Shown here in pieces: positions 20,780 through 29,733 of a DNA stretch of 64,000 nucleotides. Origin of the DNA: Butyricicoccus_A sp963588905 (GTDB lineage: Bacteria > Bacillota > Clostridia > Oscillospirales > Butyricicoccaceae); assembly GCA_963588905.1 (NCBI GenBank), contig CAVAJF010000025.1:1-64000 (forward strand). The letters run 5' to 3'. The notes beneath the pieces were generated by a model. It saw only the letters and a list, made by a program, of their open reading frames with translations, did not search any database and was not told where the DNA came from. The position numbers and the translations under genes are program-made. Position 1 is the stretch's first letter, and each line of letters opens with the position of its first letter.

Positions 20780-22087
20780 ATGAGTACTGCTATTTTATGC
20801 GGCCTGATTATTTTAATCACGCTGATTATCATGCTGATTGCCGGCGTACCGATTGCCGTTGCACTTGGCGTTTCCTCCGTATGTGCCATTCTGCCTATCA
20901 TGGACTTTGATGTTGCAGTCTTGACCGGTGCACAGCGAATCTTTTCCGGCATTTCCGTCTTTAGCTTGCTTGCGATTCCGTTTTTCATCCTAGCAGGCAA
21001 CATTATGAATAAGGGCGGTATCGCCATTCGTATTATTAACCTCGCAAAGGTTATCACCGGTCGTACACCGGGTGCTTTGGCACAGACCAATATTCTGGCA
21101 AACATGCTGTTCGGCGCAATTTCCGGTTCCGGTACCGCCGCAGCATCCGCAATGGGCTCTATCATTGGCCCGATCGAGAAGGAAGAGGGCTATGACCCGA
21201 GCTTCTCCGCAGCTGTAAACGTAGCAACCGCTCCGACTGGCCTGCTGATTCCGCCGAGCAACGTTATGATTACGTTCTCTCTGGTATCCGGCGGCGCATC
21301 GGTTGCAGCACTGTTCATGGCAGGCTATATTCCGGGCATCCTGTGGGGCCTTGCTTGTATGGCAGTTGTATACTTCATGGCAAAGAAGCGCGGCTATCGC
21401 AGCACCACCAAGTATACCGCTGGCGAAGCGCTCAAGATCTTCTTCCAGGCGCTCCCGTGCCTGCTGCTGATTATCATCGTAATCGGCGGTATCATCGCTG
21501 GTATCTTCACCGCAACAGAAGGCTCTGTTGTTGCCGTAGTATACAGCTTGGTTCTCTCTCTGGTATTTTATAAGTCGATTAAGCTCAAGGATCTGCCGAA
21601 GATTTTCATCGAAAGCGCAGAGATGACCGGTATTATCATCTTCCTGATCGGTGTATCCGGCATCATGTCCTGGGTTATGGCATTCACAAACATTCCGGAA
21701 GCAGTTTCCGCTGGTATGCTGGCAATCAGCGACAGCAAGATTGTCATCCTGCTGCTCATCAATGTGATCCTGCTGGTCGTTGGTACCTTCATGGATATGA
21801 CTCCGGCAGTCCTGATCTTCACCCCGATCTTCCTGCCGATCTGTGAGGCACTGGGCATGAACATGATCCACTTCGGCATCATGATGATCTTCAACCTCTG
21901 CATTGGTACGATTACTCCGCCGGTTGGCACGACTCTGTTCGTCGGTGTTAAGGTTGGCGGCGTAAAGATTGAGACGGTTATCCGTCAGCTGCTGGTTTAC
22001 TTCGCAGCAATCTTTGTTGTACTGATGCTTGTTACCTACATTCCGCAGCTGTCTCTGTGGCTGCCGAGCCTGATGGGTTACGTATAA
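20780..22087 (+). CDS. dctM: TRAP transporter large permease, DctM family
   Basis: A 435-residue transporter subunit with about 12 helices, related to the IT superfamily. Conserved blocks include ILAGNIMNKGG, FGAISGSGTAAASAMG near residue 113, APTGLLIPPSN near 153, and the second-half GTITPPVGTTLF. It forms the sodium-coupled channel for the solute brought by DctP. AAAGGAG precedes the ATG, 23 bases after dctQ. It completes a DctPQM set inside the uronate operon. Confidence 0.93.
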   Translation: MSTAILCGLIILITLIIMLIAGVPIAVALGVSSVCAILPIMDFDVAVLTGAQRIFSGISVFSLLAIPFFILAGNIMNKGGIAIRIINLAKVITGRTPGALAQTNILANMLFGAISGSGTAAASAMGSIIGPIEKEEGYDPSFSAAVNVATAPTGLLIPPSNVMITFSLVSGGASVAALFMAGYIPGILWGLACMAVVYFMAKKRGYRSTTKYTAGEALKIFFQALPCLLLIIIVIGGIIAGIFTATEGSVVAVVYSLVLSLVFYKSIKLKDLPKIFIESAEMTGIIIFLIGVSGIMSWVMAFTNIPEAVSAGMLAISDSKIVILLLINVILLVVGTFMDMTPAVLIFTPIFLPICEALGMNMIHFGIMMIFNLCIGTITPPVGTTLFVGVKVGGVKIETVIRQLLVYFAAIFVVLMLVTYIPQLSLWLPSLMGYV

Positions 22088-22108
22088 AAGAAAGGACGAT
22101 AATAGACA

Positions 22109-23524
22109 ATGAAAGCATTTATGGATTCTGAGTTTCTGCTGAGCACAGATACTGCACAGGAACTGTTTCATACATATGCAGAAAAAACTCCGATTTTGGA
22201 CTATCACTGCCATATCAATCCGCAGGAAATTGCGGAGGACAGACAGTTTGAGAACATCACTCAGGTTTGGCTGGGTGGTGACCACTACAAGTGGCGCCAG
22301 ATGCGCTCAAATGGTGTAGACGAATACTACATCACCGGCGGTGCATCCGATCGTGAAAAGTTCCAGAAGTGGGCAGAAACCCTGGATAAGGCAATCGGTA
22401 ACCCGCTGTTCCATTGGAGCCATCTGGAGCTTCAGCGCTACTTTGGTTATCACGGCGTGCTCGGCGCAGATACCGCAGAAGAAGTTTGGAATCTGTGCAA
22501 TGAGAAGCTGAAGCAGCCGGAGATGAGCGTGCGCAACCTGATTCGTCAGTCCGGTGTCACCCTGATTTGCACGACGGATGATCCGGCGGATGACCTCAAG
22601 TGGCACAAGGTTATCGCAGCAGACGACAGCTTTGATGTACAGGTACTGCCGGCATGGCGTCCGGACAAGGCAATGAACCTGGAGAAGCCGGAATATCTGG
22701 ACTATCTGGCAACGCTGGGTGAAGCTGCTGAGATGAAGATTACTTCCTTTGCTGACCTGAAGGAAGCACTGAGCAAGCGGATGGCATTCTTTGATTCCAT
22801 GGGCTGCCGTGCATCCGATCATGCGCTGGAGTATGTTATGTATGTTCCGGCAAGTGAGGAAGAGATTGAAGCAATCTTTGCGAAGCGTCTGGCGGGCGAG
22901 GCCATTACCCGCGAGGACGAGCTGAAGTTTAAGACCGCATTTATGCTGGCAGTTGGCGCAGAGTATGCGCGTCTTGGCTGGGCAATGCAGCTGCATTACG
23001 GCTGCAAGCGCGACAACAACACGGGCATGTACAACAAGCTGGGTCCGGACACAGGTTACGACTGCATCAATAACTATGCACCGTCCAGCCAGACCGCAGA
23101 CTTCTTGAATGCGCTCAACGAGACCGGCAAGCTGCCGAAGACCATTATTTACAGCCTGAACCCGAACGATGACGAAGCAATTGGTACCATTCTGGGCTGC
23201 TTCCAGAATTCGGATGCTGTTGGCAAGATCCAGCAGGGCAGTGCTTGGTGGTTCAACGACAACAAGACCGGCATGATGAAGCAGATGACTTCTCTGGCAA
23301 ATCTGGGCCTGTTGGGCAACTTTATCGGTATGCTGACCGACTCCAGAAGCTTCCTGTCCTATCCGAGACATGAGTATTTCCGCCGCATTCTGTGTGAGTT
23401 GCTGGGCAGCTGGGTAGAAAACGGCGAGTACCCGAAGGACATGAACAAGCTGGGAACCATCGTCAAGGGCATCTCGTATAACAATGCTGTAAATTACTTT
23501 GGATTTCCGTTAGAGACCAAGTAA
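22109..23524 (+). CDS. uxaC: Uronate (glucuronate/galacturonate) isomerase
   Basis: A 471-residue isomerase of the amidohydrolase superfamily that turns galacturonate to tagaturonate (and glucuronate to fructuronate). The metal site starts with H33-C-H35 in DYHCHINPQ. Other family blocks are TTDDPADDL, PAWRPDKA, LHYGCKRDNN and the C-terminal SYPRHEYFRRILC. Length fits UxaC (about 465-470). The gene follows the TRAP permease by 21 bases with the ribosome-binding site AAAGGA. Together with uxaB and uxaA it gives the full first half of the pathway. Confidence 0.95.
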   Translation: MKAFMDSEFLLSTDTAQELFHTYAEKTPILDYHCHINPQEIAEDRQFENITQVWLGGDHYKWRQMRSNGVDEYYITGGASDREKFQKWAETLDKAIGNPLFHWSHLELQRYFGYHGVLGADTAEEVWNLCNEKLKQPEMSVRNLIRQSGVTLICTTDDPADDLKWHKVIAADDSFDVQVLPAWRPDKAMNLEKPEYLDYLATLGEAAEMKITSFADLKEALSKRMAFFDSMGCRASDHALEYVMYVPASEEEIEAIFAKRLAGEAITREDELKFKTAFMLAVGAEYARLGWAMQLHYGCKRDNNTGMYNKLGPDTGYDCINNYAPSSQTADFLNALNETGKLPKTIIYSLNPNDDEAIGTILGCFQNSDAVGKIQQGSAWWFNDNKTGMMKQMTSLANLGLLGNFIGMLTDSRSFLSYPRHEYFRRILCELLGSWVENGEYPKDMNKLGTIVKGISYNNAVNYFGFPLETK

Positions 23525-23540
23525 AAACGACAGAAACAAA

Positions 23541-23573
23541 CCACCCAGACCGTGAGTGGGACGGTCTGGGTGG
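23541..23573 (+). repeat. Hairpin between uxaC and eda, without a T run
   Basis: CCACCCAGACCGT pairs with ACGGTCTGGGTGG over 13 bp around a seven-base loop. No T run follows, so read-through is likely. It may stabilise or process the polycistronic mRNA. A weak stop cannot be ruled out. Confidence 0.6.
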
Positions 23574-23650
23574 AATAAGACAGTCGTTTCTACTGAGACG
23601 TATCATGGAAATTCATCACGATAGAAAATAATCAGGGAGGATTTAATCAA

Positions 23651-24292
23651 ATGAACGCAATGAATCAGGCAATTTCCGAAATCGGCGTTGTACCGGTTAT
23701 CAAGCTGAACAACCCGGAGCGCGACGCAGCTCCGCTGGCAAAGGCACTGTGCGAGGGCGGCGTACCGGTAGCAGAAGTTACCTTCCGCGCAGCAGGCGCA
23801 CCGCTTGCAATCAAGACGATGAAGGAAACCTGTCCGGAGATGATCGTCGGCGCAGGCACAGTAACCACGACCGCACAAATCGATGAAGCTATGGCAGCAG
23901 GCGCACAGTTCATCGTAACACCGGGCATGGATGAAGAACTGGTTAAGTACGCACAGGAGAAGAACATCGCGATTTATCCGGGATGCACCACCCCGAGCGA
24001 TTACCACACCGCACTCAAGTATGGTCTGGAAGTTCTGAAGTTCTTCCCGGCAGAGCAGTCCGGCGGTCTGGCAAAGATCAAGGCAATGAGCGCTCCGTTC
24101 CCGATGTTCAAGGTAATGCCGACCGGCGGCGTTTCCCTGAAGAACCTGAAGGAGTACCTGAGCAGCCCGATCATCGCAGCATGTGGCGGCTCTTATATGG
24201 TATCCGCAAACCTGATTGATAACCAGAAGTGGGACGAAATCATTGATCTGTGCAAGCAGTCCCGTGAAATTGTAAAGGAGGCACGTGCATAA
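23651..24292 (+). CDS. eda: 2-keto-3-deoxy-6-phosphogluconate (KDPG) aldolase
   Basis: A 213-residue TIM-barrel aldolase that splits KDPG to pyruvate and glyceraldehyde-3-phosphate. The Schiff-base lysine is K130 in VLKFFPAEQ, the general base is E42 in VAEVTFR, and the phosphate loop GGVSL is present near 165. The length is normal. GGGAGG ahead of the ATG gives a strong start. It overlaps kdgK by one base. It closes the hexuronate route to central carbon. Confidence 0.94.
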   Translation: MNAMNQAISEIGVVPVIKLNNPERDAAPLAKALCEGGVPVAEVTFRAAGAPLAIKTMKETCPEMIVGAGTVTTTAQIDEAMAAGAQFIVTPGMDEELVKYAQEKNIAIYPGCTTPSDYHTALKYGLEVLKFFPAEQSGGLAKIKAMSAPFPMFKVMPTGGVSLKNLKEYLSSPIIAACGGSYMVSANLIDNQKWDEIIDLCKQSREIVKEARA

Positions 24293-25314
24293 TGGCTAAG
24301 GTAGTAACTTTCGGCGAACTGATGCTTCGCCTTGCTCCGAACGGATATTATCGTTTTTTCCAGAATGACCAGATGCAGGCAACATTTGGCGGCGGCGAAG
24401 CAAATGTCGCTGTATCCCTGGCAAACTACGGCATGGACGTATCGTTTGTCACCAAGCTGCCGAAGCACGCCATTGGTCAGGCAGCAGTAAACAGCCTGCG
24501 TTACTTTGGCGTAGATACTTCTAAGATTGTTCGCGGCGGCGACCGTGTCGGCATCTACTTCCTGGAGAAGGGTGCTTCTCAGCGTGGTTCTGTATGCATT
24601 TATGACCGTGCACATTCCTCGATTCAGGAAGCATCTGCTTCTGATTTCAACTGGGATGAAATCTTTGAGGGCGCAGAGTGGTTCCATTTCACCGGCATTA
24701 CCCCGGCACTGGGTGCAAATGTTGTGGAAATCTGCCGTGATGCGTGCAAGGCAGCAAAGGAACGCGGCGTCAAGATCTCTTGTGATCTGAACTACCGCGG
24801 CAAGCTGTGGACGCGCGAGGAAGCACGTGCAGCAATGACGGATCTGTGCCAGTATGTAGATGTTTGCATCTCCAACGAGGAGGATGCAAAGGACGTATTC
24901 GGCATTGAGGCTGAAAATACGGATATTTACGGCGGCAAGCTCAACAAGGAAGGCTATAAGTCTGTAGCAAAGCAGCTGGCTGACAAGTTTGGCTTTGAGA
25001 AGGTTGCTATCACGCTGCGTACTTCCATCTCTGCAAGTGATAATGACTGGGCAGCTATGCTGTATGATGGAGAGAACTACTGTTTCTCTAAGGAATATCA
25101 TCTGCGCATTACCGACCGTGTTGGCGGCGGCGACAGCTTCGGCGGCGGTCTGATTTATGCTCTGATGAATGGCAAGTCTACACAGGATGCCGTAGAATTT
25201 GCAGTTGCAGCTTCTGCACTCAAGCATTCTGTAGAAGGCGACTACAATCGCGTTACCGTGGAGGAAGTCGAGAAGCTCGCTGGCGGCGATGGTTCCGGCA
25301 GAGTCCAGAGATAA
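24292..25314 (+). CDS. kdgK: 2-keto-3-deoxygluconate kinase (PfkB family)
   Basis: A 340-residue ribokinase-fold sugar kinase that makes KDPG from KDG with ATP. The N-terminal glycine-rich block FGGGEANVAVSLA and the C-terminal PfkB signature with the catalytic base D281 (RVGGGDSFGGG) are clear. Stop and start overlap with eda (TAATG), so the two are coupled. Gene order eda-kdgK inside a uronate locus supports KDG over other sugars. An insertion near residue 205-225 is longer than in the E. coli enzyme, as is common in Firmicutes. Confidence 0.92.
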   Translation: MAKVVTFGELMLRLAPNGYYRFFQNDQMQATFGGGEANVAVSLANYGMDVSFVTKLPKHAIGQAAVNSLRYFGVDTSKIVRGGDRVGIYFLEKGASQRGSVCIYDRAHSSIQEASASDFNWDEIFEGAEWFHFTGITPALGANVVEICRDACKAAKERGVKISCDLNYRGKLWTREEARAAMTDLCQYVDVCISNEEDAKDVFGIEAENTDIYGGKLNKEGYKSVAKQLADKFGFEKVAITLRTSISASDNDWAAMLYDGENYCFSKEYHLRITDRVGGGDSFGGGLIYALMNGKSTQDAVEFAVAASALKHSVEGDYNRVTVEEVEKLAGGDGSGRVQR

Positions 25315-25350
25315 CATACCTACCTTATTTATCTTTCTTTTTCACTGGAT

Positions 25351-25376
25351 GGCGGCAGGCTCAGGAACCTGCCGCC
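25351..25376 (+). repeat. Hairpin between kdgK and the polygalacturonase gene
   Basis: GGCGGCAGG pairs with CCTGCCGCC around an eight-base loop, followed by GAAAAAGG rather than T residues. As with the hairpin behind uxaC, this looks like an mRNA stability or processing element rather than a stop. Confidence 0.6.
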
Positions 25377-25415
25377 GAAAAAGGAGATAAAGAGATATGA
25401 TGGAGAAAAAGAGTT

Positions 25416-27863
25416 ATGAAAAAGAATCTTACGTCGAGTGTTCGCAAGTGTATCGCAGGCGTGCTGAGCATGGCTGTTATGGCTGGCAGCATGGCTGTTC
25501 CGGCATTGGCTGCGGACAACACAGACAGCAATGATCTGCTGACCTATCAGGTGGCTGATGGACTGAATCTCAACGATACGACTGCGTTTGCTGATTCTAC
25601 AGCTGCGTGGCAGTATGCGGACAAGATCAGCAGCCATGTGGATACATCGGTTGAGGCAATGCGCGCGATCTTTGCGCAGCGCAAAGTAAACATTATGGAG
25701 TATGGCGCACAGCCGCACGCTGTTTTTGACATTGTAGAGGGCACATACAAGAAGTCTGAAGCGGATGCAAAGGCAGAAGCGGAGCTGGCAAAGACCAACA
25801 CCAAGGCAATTTATGCGGCAATCAAGGCAGTCAGCGAAGCTGGCGGCGGTACTGTTGTTGTTCCGGCAGTAGATGGTCAGGTATTCTACACGGCACCGAT
25901 TCATCTGGAAGACAACGTCAACTTGTGCATTGAGAAAGATGCAACGCTGAAGTTTACCACAGATACCAGCCTGTATTGCGGCGATCTGATGAAGGAAGTT
26001 TATGGCGACACGGTAGATGAGCAGGGCTTGACACTGACTCGTTTTGAGAGCGTAGAGCTGATGAACTATTCTCCGCTGATTTATGCATACGGTAAGAAGA
26101 ATATCGCGCTGACCGGTGAGGGTACACTGGACGGCCAGGCAAGCGTTGGTGACGGCGAGCATCCGGAAACCATGGTATGGCAGCAGTGGAAGAAAAAGCG
26201 TACCTATGCAAACGGCAAGAGCATTGAAGCACAGAATGCGGCAGTAAACAAGCTGTATGGTCAGGGCCAGACCGACGTTCCGGTTGCTGAGCGTCAGTAT
26301 GGTGAGTCCGAGCACGAAGAGTGGAGCGGTGCAGATGACGGCTTCCTTCGTCCGAACTTCATTCAGCCGTACAACTGTCAGAACGTCCTGATTGAAGGCG
26401 TTTCGATTGAAAATTCTCCGATGTGGGAAATCAATCCGGTTCTGTGTGACACCGTTTTGGTTGATGGCGTTTCCATTAACAGCCACCTGCACAACAACGA
26501 CGGCTGCGATCCGGAATGCACCAGTAATATGGTCATTCGCAACAACTCCATTGATGTTGGCGATGACTGCATGGCAATTAAGTCCGGCAGAAACGGCGAC
26601 GGTCTGCGCATCAACCGTCCGAGCTTCAACATCGTACTGGAAAACAATACCTTCGTTGATGGTCACGGCGGCGTAACCATCGGTTCGGAAATTACCGCAG
26701 GTGTCAAGAACATTTTCTCTGAGAGCAACGAGATGAACAGTGATGATCTGGAAGCAGCATATCGCTTCAAGACCAACTACATCCGCGGCGGCACCATTGA
26801 AAATGTATACTACCGCAATGACCATGTGAAGATGGTAAAGAGCACCAAGCCGGTTATTCTGGTTGACCTGAACTATGACATCAAGAATGAAGTCAAGCGA
26901 ATGGAAGCATTTGGCGTCAACTACAAGGCATACATTCCGCAGTTCAAGAATGTACTGTTTGAAAATGTATCTGTCAATGCTGCAAATGAAGCAGGCAAGG
27001 GCGGCAAGTACGCACTCCAGCTCAATGGCTTTGATGTCAGCAGCATCGCTGATTCCTGCACTGTAGAGCCGGGAACCCCGGATTGCTACATTTCCGATTT
27101 CACCATCCGCAATTCCAGCTTTGTTGGCAGCGAACAGAACTTCCAGATGACCAATGTTGATGGTCTGACAATGGAAAATGTCAGCATGTCTGGCAGCACG
27201 GCAGCAGACAGCCTGTCCAAGTGCAAGAACCTGACCTTTAAGAACTGCGATTTCACCGGTTCTGCAACAAAACGCAGTGTTTTTGCCGCAACGGAAGGCT
27301 CTGTACTGACTGGTTCTGTTTTTGATGGCGATTACACCGACGTACCGGCTGATACCTGGTATACCGATGCTGTATATGCAGCACGCGAGGCAGGCACGAT
27401 GGTCGGCGTAGCGGACAAGACTTTCGCACCGGCTGCACAGCTCTCCCGTGCACAGGTTGCACAGATTCTGTACAACCGTGCAGGTCAGCCGACTGTCAGT
27501 GATGCACAGGCATTTACCGATGTTGCAAAGGATCAGTGGTACTACAAGGCTGTACAGTGGGCTGCTGAAAACGGTATCGCAGGCGGCGTCGGCGACAAGA
27601 AGTTTGCACCGAACGCAGCAGTTACCCGTGAACAGCTGGCACAGTTCCTGTATGCTGAGGCTGGCAAACCGGCAGCTTCCGGCGAGCTGAACTTTGTTGA
27701 TGCAAGCGCAGTTTCTGGCTGGGCAACTCCGGCTGTCACTTGGGCAGTACAGAATCACGTCATTGCCGGTGACAAGCAGGCAGACGGAACAATTCTGCTC
27801 AACCCGCGCGGCAACACGACTCGTGCACAGACCGCAGTGATGCTGAACAACTTGGCGTCCTAG
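25416..27863 (+). CDS. Surface-anchored GH28 polygalacturonase with three SLH domains
   Basis: An 815-residue secreted enzyme. A signal peptide covers residues 1-32 (ending AVPALAA). The GH28 beta helix carries the active-site blocks NNDGCDPE (about 360), GDDCMAIKSG with the aspartate pair at 383-384, GHGGVTIGSE (about 415) and FKTNYIRGG, a pattern closest to exo-acting polygalacturonases. Three S-layer homology repeats follow from about 640 to the end (WYTDAV, WYYKAV and WATPAV starts) and should bind it to the cell wall. It is the last gene of the uronate unit, giving galacturonate at the surface beside the TRAP receptor. GGAG nine to ten bases upstream supports the ATG. Confidence 0.92.
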   Translation: MKKNLTSSVRKCIAGVLSMAVMAGSMAVPALAADNTDSNDLLTYQVADGLNLNDTTAFADSTAAWQYADKISSHVDTSVEAMRAIFAQRKVNIMEYGAQPHAVFDIVEGTYKKSEADAKAEAELAKTNTKAIYAAIKAVSEAGGGTVVVPAVDGQVFYTAPIHLEDNVNLCIEKDATLKFTTDTSLYCGDLMKEVYGDTVDEQGLTLTRFESVELMNYSPLIYAYGKKNIALTGEGTLDGQASVGDGEHPETMVWQQWKKKRTYANGKSIEAQNAAVNKLYGQGQTDVPVAERQYGESEHEEWSGADDGFLRPNFIQPYNCQNVLIEGVSIENSPMWEINPVLCDTVLVDGVSINSHLHNNDGCDPECTSNMVIRNNSIDVGDDCMAIKSGRNGDGLRINRPSFNIVLENNTFVDGHGGVTIGSEITAGVKNIFSESNEMNSDDLEAAYRFKTNYIRGGTIENVYYRNDHVKMVKSTKPVILVDLNYDIKNEVKRMEAFGVNYKAYIPQFKNVLFENVSVNAANEAGKGGKYALQLNGFDVSSIADSCTVEPGTPDCYISDFTIRNSSFVGSEQNFQMTNVDGLTMENVSMSGSTAADSLSKCKNLTFKNCDFTGSATKRSVFAATEGSVLTGSVFDGDYTDVPADTWYTDAVYAAREAGTMVGVADKTFAPAAQLSRAQVAQILYNRAGQPTVSDAQAFTDVAKDQWYYKAVQWAAENGIAGGVGDKKFAPNAAVTREQLAQFLYAEAGKPAASGELNFVDASAVSGWATPAVTWAVQNHVIAGDKQADGTILLNPRGNTTRAQTAVMLNNLAS

Positions 27864-27875
27864 TGAATAACGCTG

Positions 27876-27899
27876 CTAACAGATACTGGCATCTGTTAG
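27876..27899 (+). repeat. Short hairpin after the polygalacturonase gene
   Basis: CTAACAGAT pairs with ATCTGTTAG around ACTGGC. There is no T run, so it probably acts with the stronger terminator 40 bases on. Confidence 0.5.
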
Positions 27900-27940
27900 A
27901 CATACATGATTCCTTTCCTATCAGATAAGAATCCTTTCCC

Positions 27941-27985
27941 TAAAAAAGACCTGTCTGTTCCTTCGGGAGCAGGCAGGCCTTTTTG
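27941..27985 (+). terminator. Terminator with a C(TTCG)G loop behind the uronate operon
   Basis: A stem of about 14 bp (GACCTGTCTGTTCC with GGAGCAGGCAGGCC, including G-U pairs) is capped by the stable CTTCGG tetraloop and followed by five T residues. Confidence 0.87.
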
Positions 27986-28010
27986 CTTGAGAATGTTTGC
28001 TTTTTATGAT
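27983..28010 (+). promoter_or_regulatory. Promoter of the hydroxyacyl-CoA dehydrogenase gene
   Basis: TTGCTT and TATGAT are 16 bases apart, with the ATG about 30 bases further on. Confidence 0.45.
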
Positions 28011-28041
28011 ACGATACCTGTAGAAAGTGAGGAAAATAGCC

Positions 28042-28974
28042 ATGAACATACAAACAATTGTTGTAGCAGGTGCCGGAACGATGGGATCTTCCATGGCACA
28101 GATCTTTGCAAAATATTGCGATCACGTTGTGATGTATAATCACAGAGAAGTCACGCTGAATAAGGCAAAACAGCGCATTCAGGAAAATGTACAAAATTTG
28201 GTACAGTCCGGAGAAATGACGCAGACCGAAGCCCGGCATCTACTTGGTGCGTTGTCATATACAACGGATTGGGACTGCTTTTCGTCCTGTGATTTGGTTG
28301 TGGAGAATTTGGCAGAAGATTTATCCATCAAACAAGCATTTTATGAAAAAATCTCTCAGCTGGTCAGAGACGATGCGATTATTGCAACCAATACCTCGGG
28401 ATTGTCTATCAATACCTTGGCACAGTCAGTACAGGGAGCGAACCGCTTTATTGGTATGCACTGGTTCAATCCACCGCATCTGATTCCGCTGATTGAGATC
28501 ATCAAAGGCGATCAGACGGATGACGAAGTGGCGCAAGCGATTTATCAGCTGAGCTTGACCATTGACAAGAAGCCGGTGATTGTCAATCGAGATGTAGCAG
28601 GTTTTGCGGCGAATCGCTTACAGTTTGCCATCCTGCGCGAAGCACTGGATTTGGTGCAGAAGGGCGTGATTTCTAAAGAAGGCATTGACGATGTGATGAA
28701 ATATGGATTGGGATTTCGATATGCTTGTTTGGGACCGTTGGAAGTCTCTGATTTTGGCGGGTTGGACACTTTTTATCATATCAGCAGCTACTTGATGAAA
28801 GATTTGTGCGATTCTAAAGAGGTGCCGGAATTGATGAAACAGCATTATGAAGCGGGAGAGTATGGCGTCAAAACCGGTGCGGGATTCTACGACTATTCTG
28901 GAGACAAAGCACAGCAAGCAACCAAAGAGCGCGATGAGAAGTTTTTGAAGTTGTATCATGCGCTGTACGAATAA
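28042..28974 (+). CDS. 3-hydroxyacyl-CoA dehydrogenase family protein
   Basis: A 310-residue NAD-dependent dehydrogenase. GAGTMG (10-15) is the dinucleotide loop, NTSGLSI and GMHWFNPPHLIPLIEII hold the catalytic His and the Glu, and the C-terminal helical domain (VNRDVAGFAANRLQ, GFRYACLGPLEVSDFGGLD) is complete. Relatives act on 3-hydroxybutyryl-CoA or on other 3-hydroxy acids such as L-gulonate. No thiolase, crotonase or CoA transferase is nearby. An alpha/beta hydrolase gene follows by three bases and a LysR gene converges on it. GTGAGG precedes the ATG at 28042; five more codons are open upstream. Confidence 0.85.
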   Translation: MNIQTIVVAGAGTMGSSMAQIFAKYCDHVVMYNHREVTLNKAKQRIQENVQNLVQSGEMTQTEARHLLGALSYTTDWDCFSSCDLVVENLAEDLSIKQAFYEKISQLVRDDAIIATNTSGLSINTLAQSVQGANRFIGMHWFNPPHLIPLIEIIKGDQTDDEVAQAIYQLSLTIDKKPVIVNRDVAGFAANRLQFAILREALDLVQKGVISKEGIDDVMKYGLGFRYACLGPLEVSDFGGLDTFYHISSYLMKDLCDSKEVPELMKQHYEAGEYGVKTGAGFYDYSGDKAQQATKERDEKFLKLYHALYE

Positions 28975-28977
28975 ATC

Positions 28978-29733
28978 ATGAAAATAGAAAAATTTAGTAT
29001 AGCACACATTCCCGCTGTGCTGTACGGAGAACAATCACAACGGATCTTTCTCTTTATACACGGACAGGACGGAAACAAAGAAGAAGCCAAACGCTTTGCA
29101 AGGCTCGCCGTACCGATGGGGTGGCAGGTTCTGTCTGTTGATCTGCCGGAACATGGCGAGCGAACCGATGCGGCGAAATTGCTGCCGTGGATTGTGTTGC
29201 CGGAATTGCAGCGTGTGATGCAATGGATGCGGAAAAGATGGAAACAGATCGCAGTCCATGCGACCAGCATTGGTGCATGGTTTTGCTTGTTGGCGTTGGA
29301 ACGAGAAAGCATCGAATGCTATCTGCTTGTATCACCGCTGGTTGATATGGAAAATATGATACAAAACATGATGCAGTGGGCACATGTGACCGAAGCACAA
29401 TTACAGCAGGAACGAGAAATTCCCACTTCGTTCGGACAAACGTTGTCATGGGAGTATTTGTGCTGGGTCAGAGAGCATCCCGTGCAAGTATCTTGCAACA
29501 ACATACGTATTTTGTATGGGGAACAGGATGAACTGATTCCGCAGGCTGTTATCCATGATTTTGCTCAAAAACATACCTGCACATTGACAGTTGTGAAAGA
29601 CGGAGAACATTGGCTGCATACGCCGGAACAGTTGAACGCTATGGAGGTATGGGAAAGCATCAAGTTGCAATCACACGATGATCATACGGAGAATCTTTTG
29701 GATATACCGGACGGCAGTCAAGATAGTCGATAA
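28978..29733 (+). CDS. Alpha/beta hydrolase
   Basis: A 251-residue hydrolase. The early FLFIHGQDGNK forms the oxyanion loop. The nucleophile elbow reads HATSIGAW, with serine in place S (A-T-S-I-G, not the common GxSxG). The aspartate is in YGEQDELIP and the histidine in DGEHWLHT. It probably cleaves an ester or thioester. It starts three bases behind the dehydrogenase gene, so the two likely act in one short pathway. The last 74 bases overlap the 3' end of the convergent LysR gene. Confidence 0.8.
   Translation: MKIEKFSIAHIPAVLYGEQSQRIFLFIHGQDGNKEEAKRFARLAVPMGWQVLSVDLPEHGERTDAAKLLPWIVLPELQRVMQWMRKRWKQIAVHATSIGAWFCLLALERESIECYLLVSPLVDMENMIQNMMQWAHVTEAQLQQEREIPTSFGQTLSWEYLCWVREHPVQVSCNNIRILYGEQDELIPQAVIHDFAQKHTCTLTVVKDGEHWLHTPEQLNAMEVWESIKLQSHDDHTENLLDIPDGSQDSR

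Noticed and set aside
20990..22285. A 431-codon open frame opposite dctM and uxaC
   Set aside because: Its peptide is rich in H, Q, N and D with no domain, and it spans two well-supported genes.
25329..27758. An 809-codon open frame opposite the polygalacturonase gene
   Set aside because: It is a mirror of strong codon bias in the real gene. It has no signal, no domain and no ribosome-binding site.
29660..29733. A frameshift joining or truncating the LysR and hydrolase genes
   Set aside because: Both proteins have normal family length with complete motifs; only the tails overlap.
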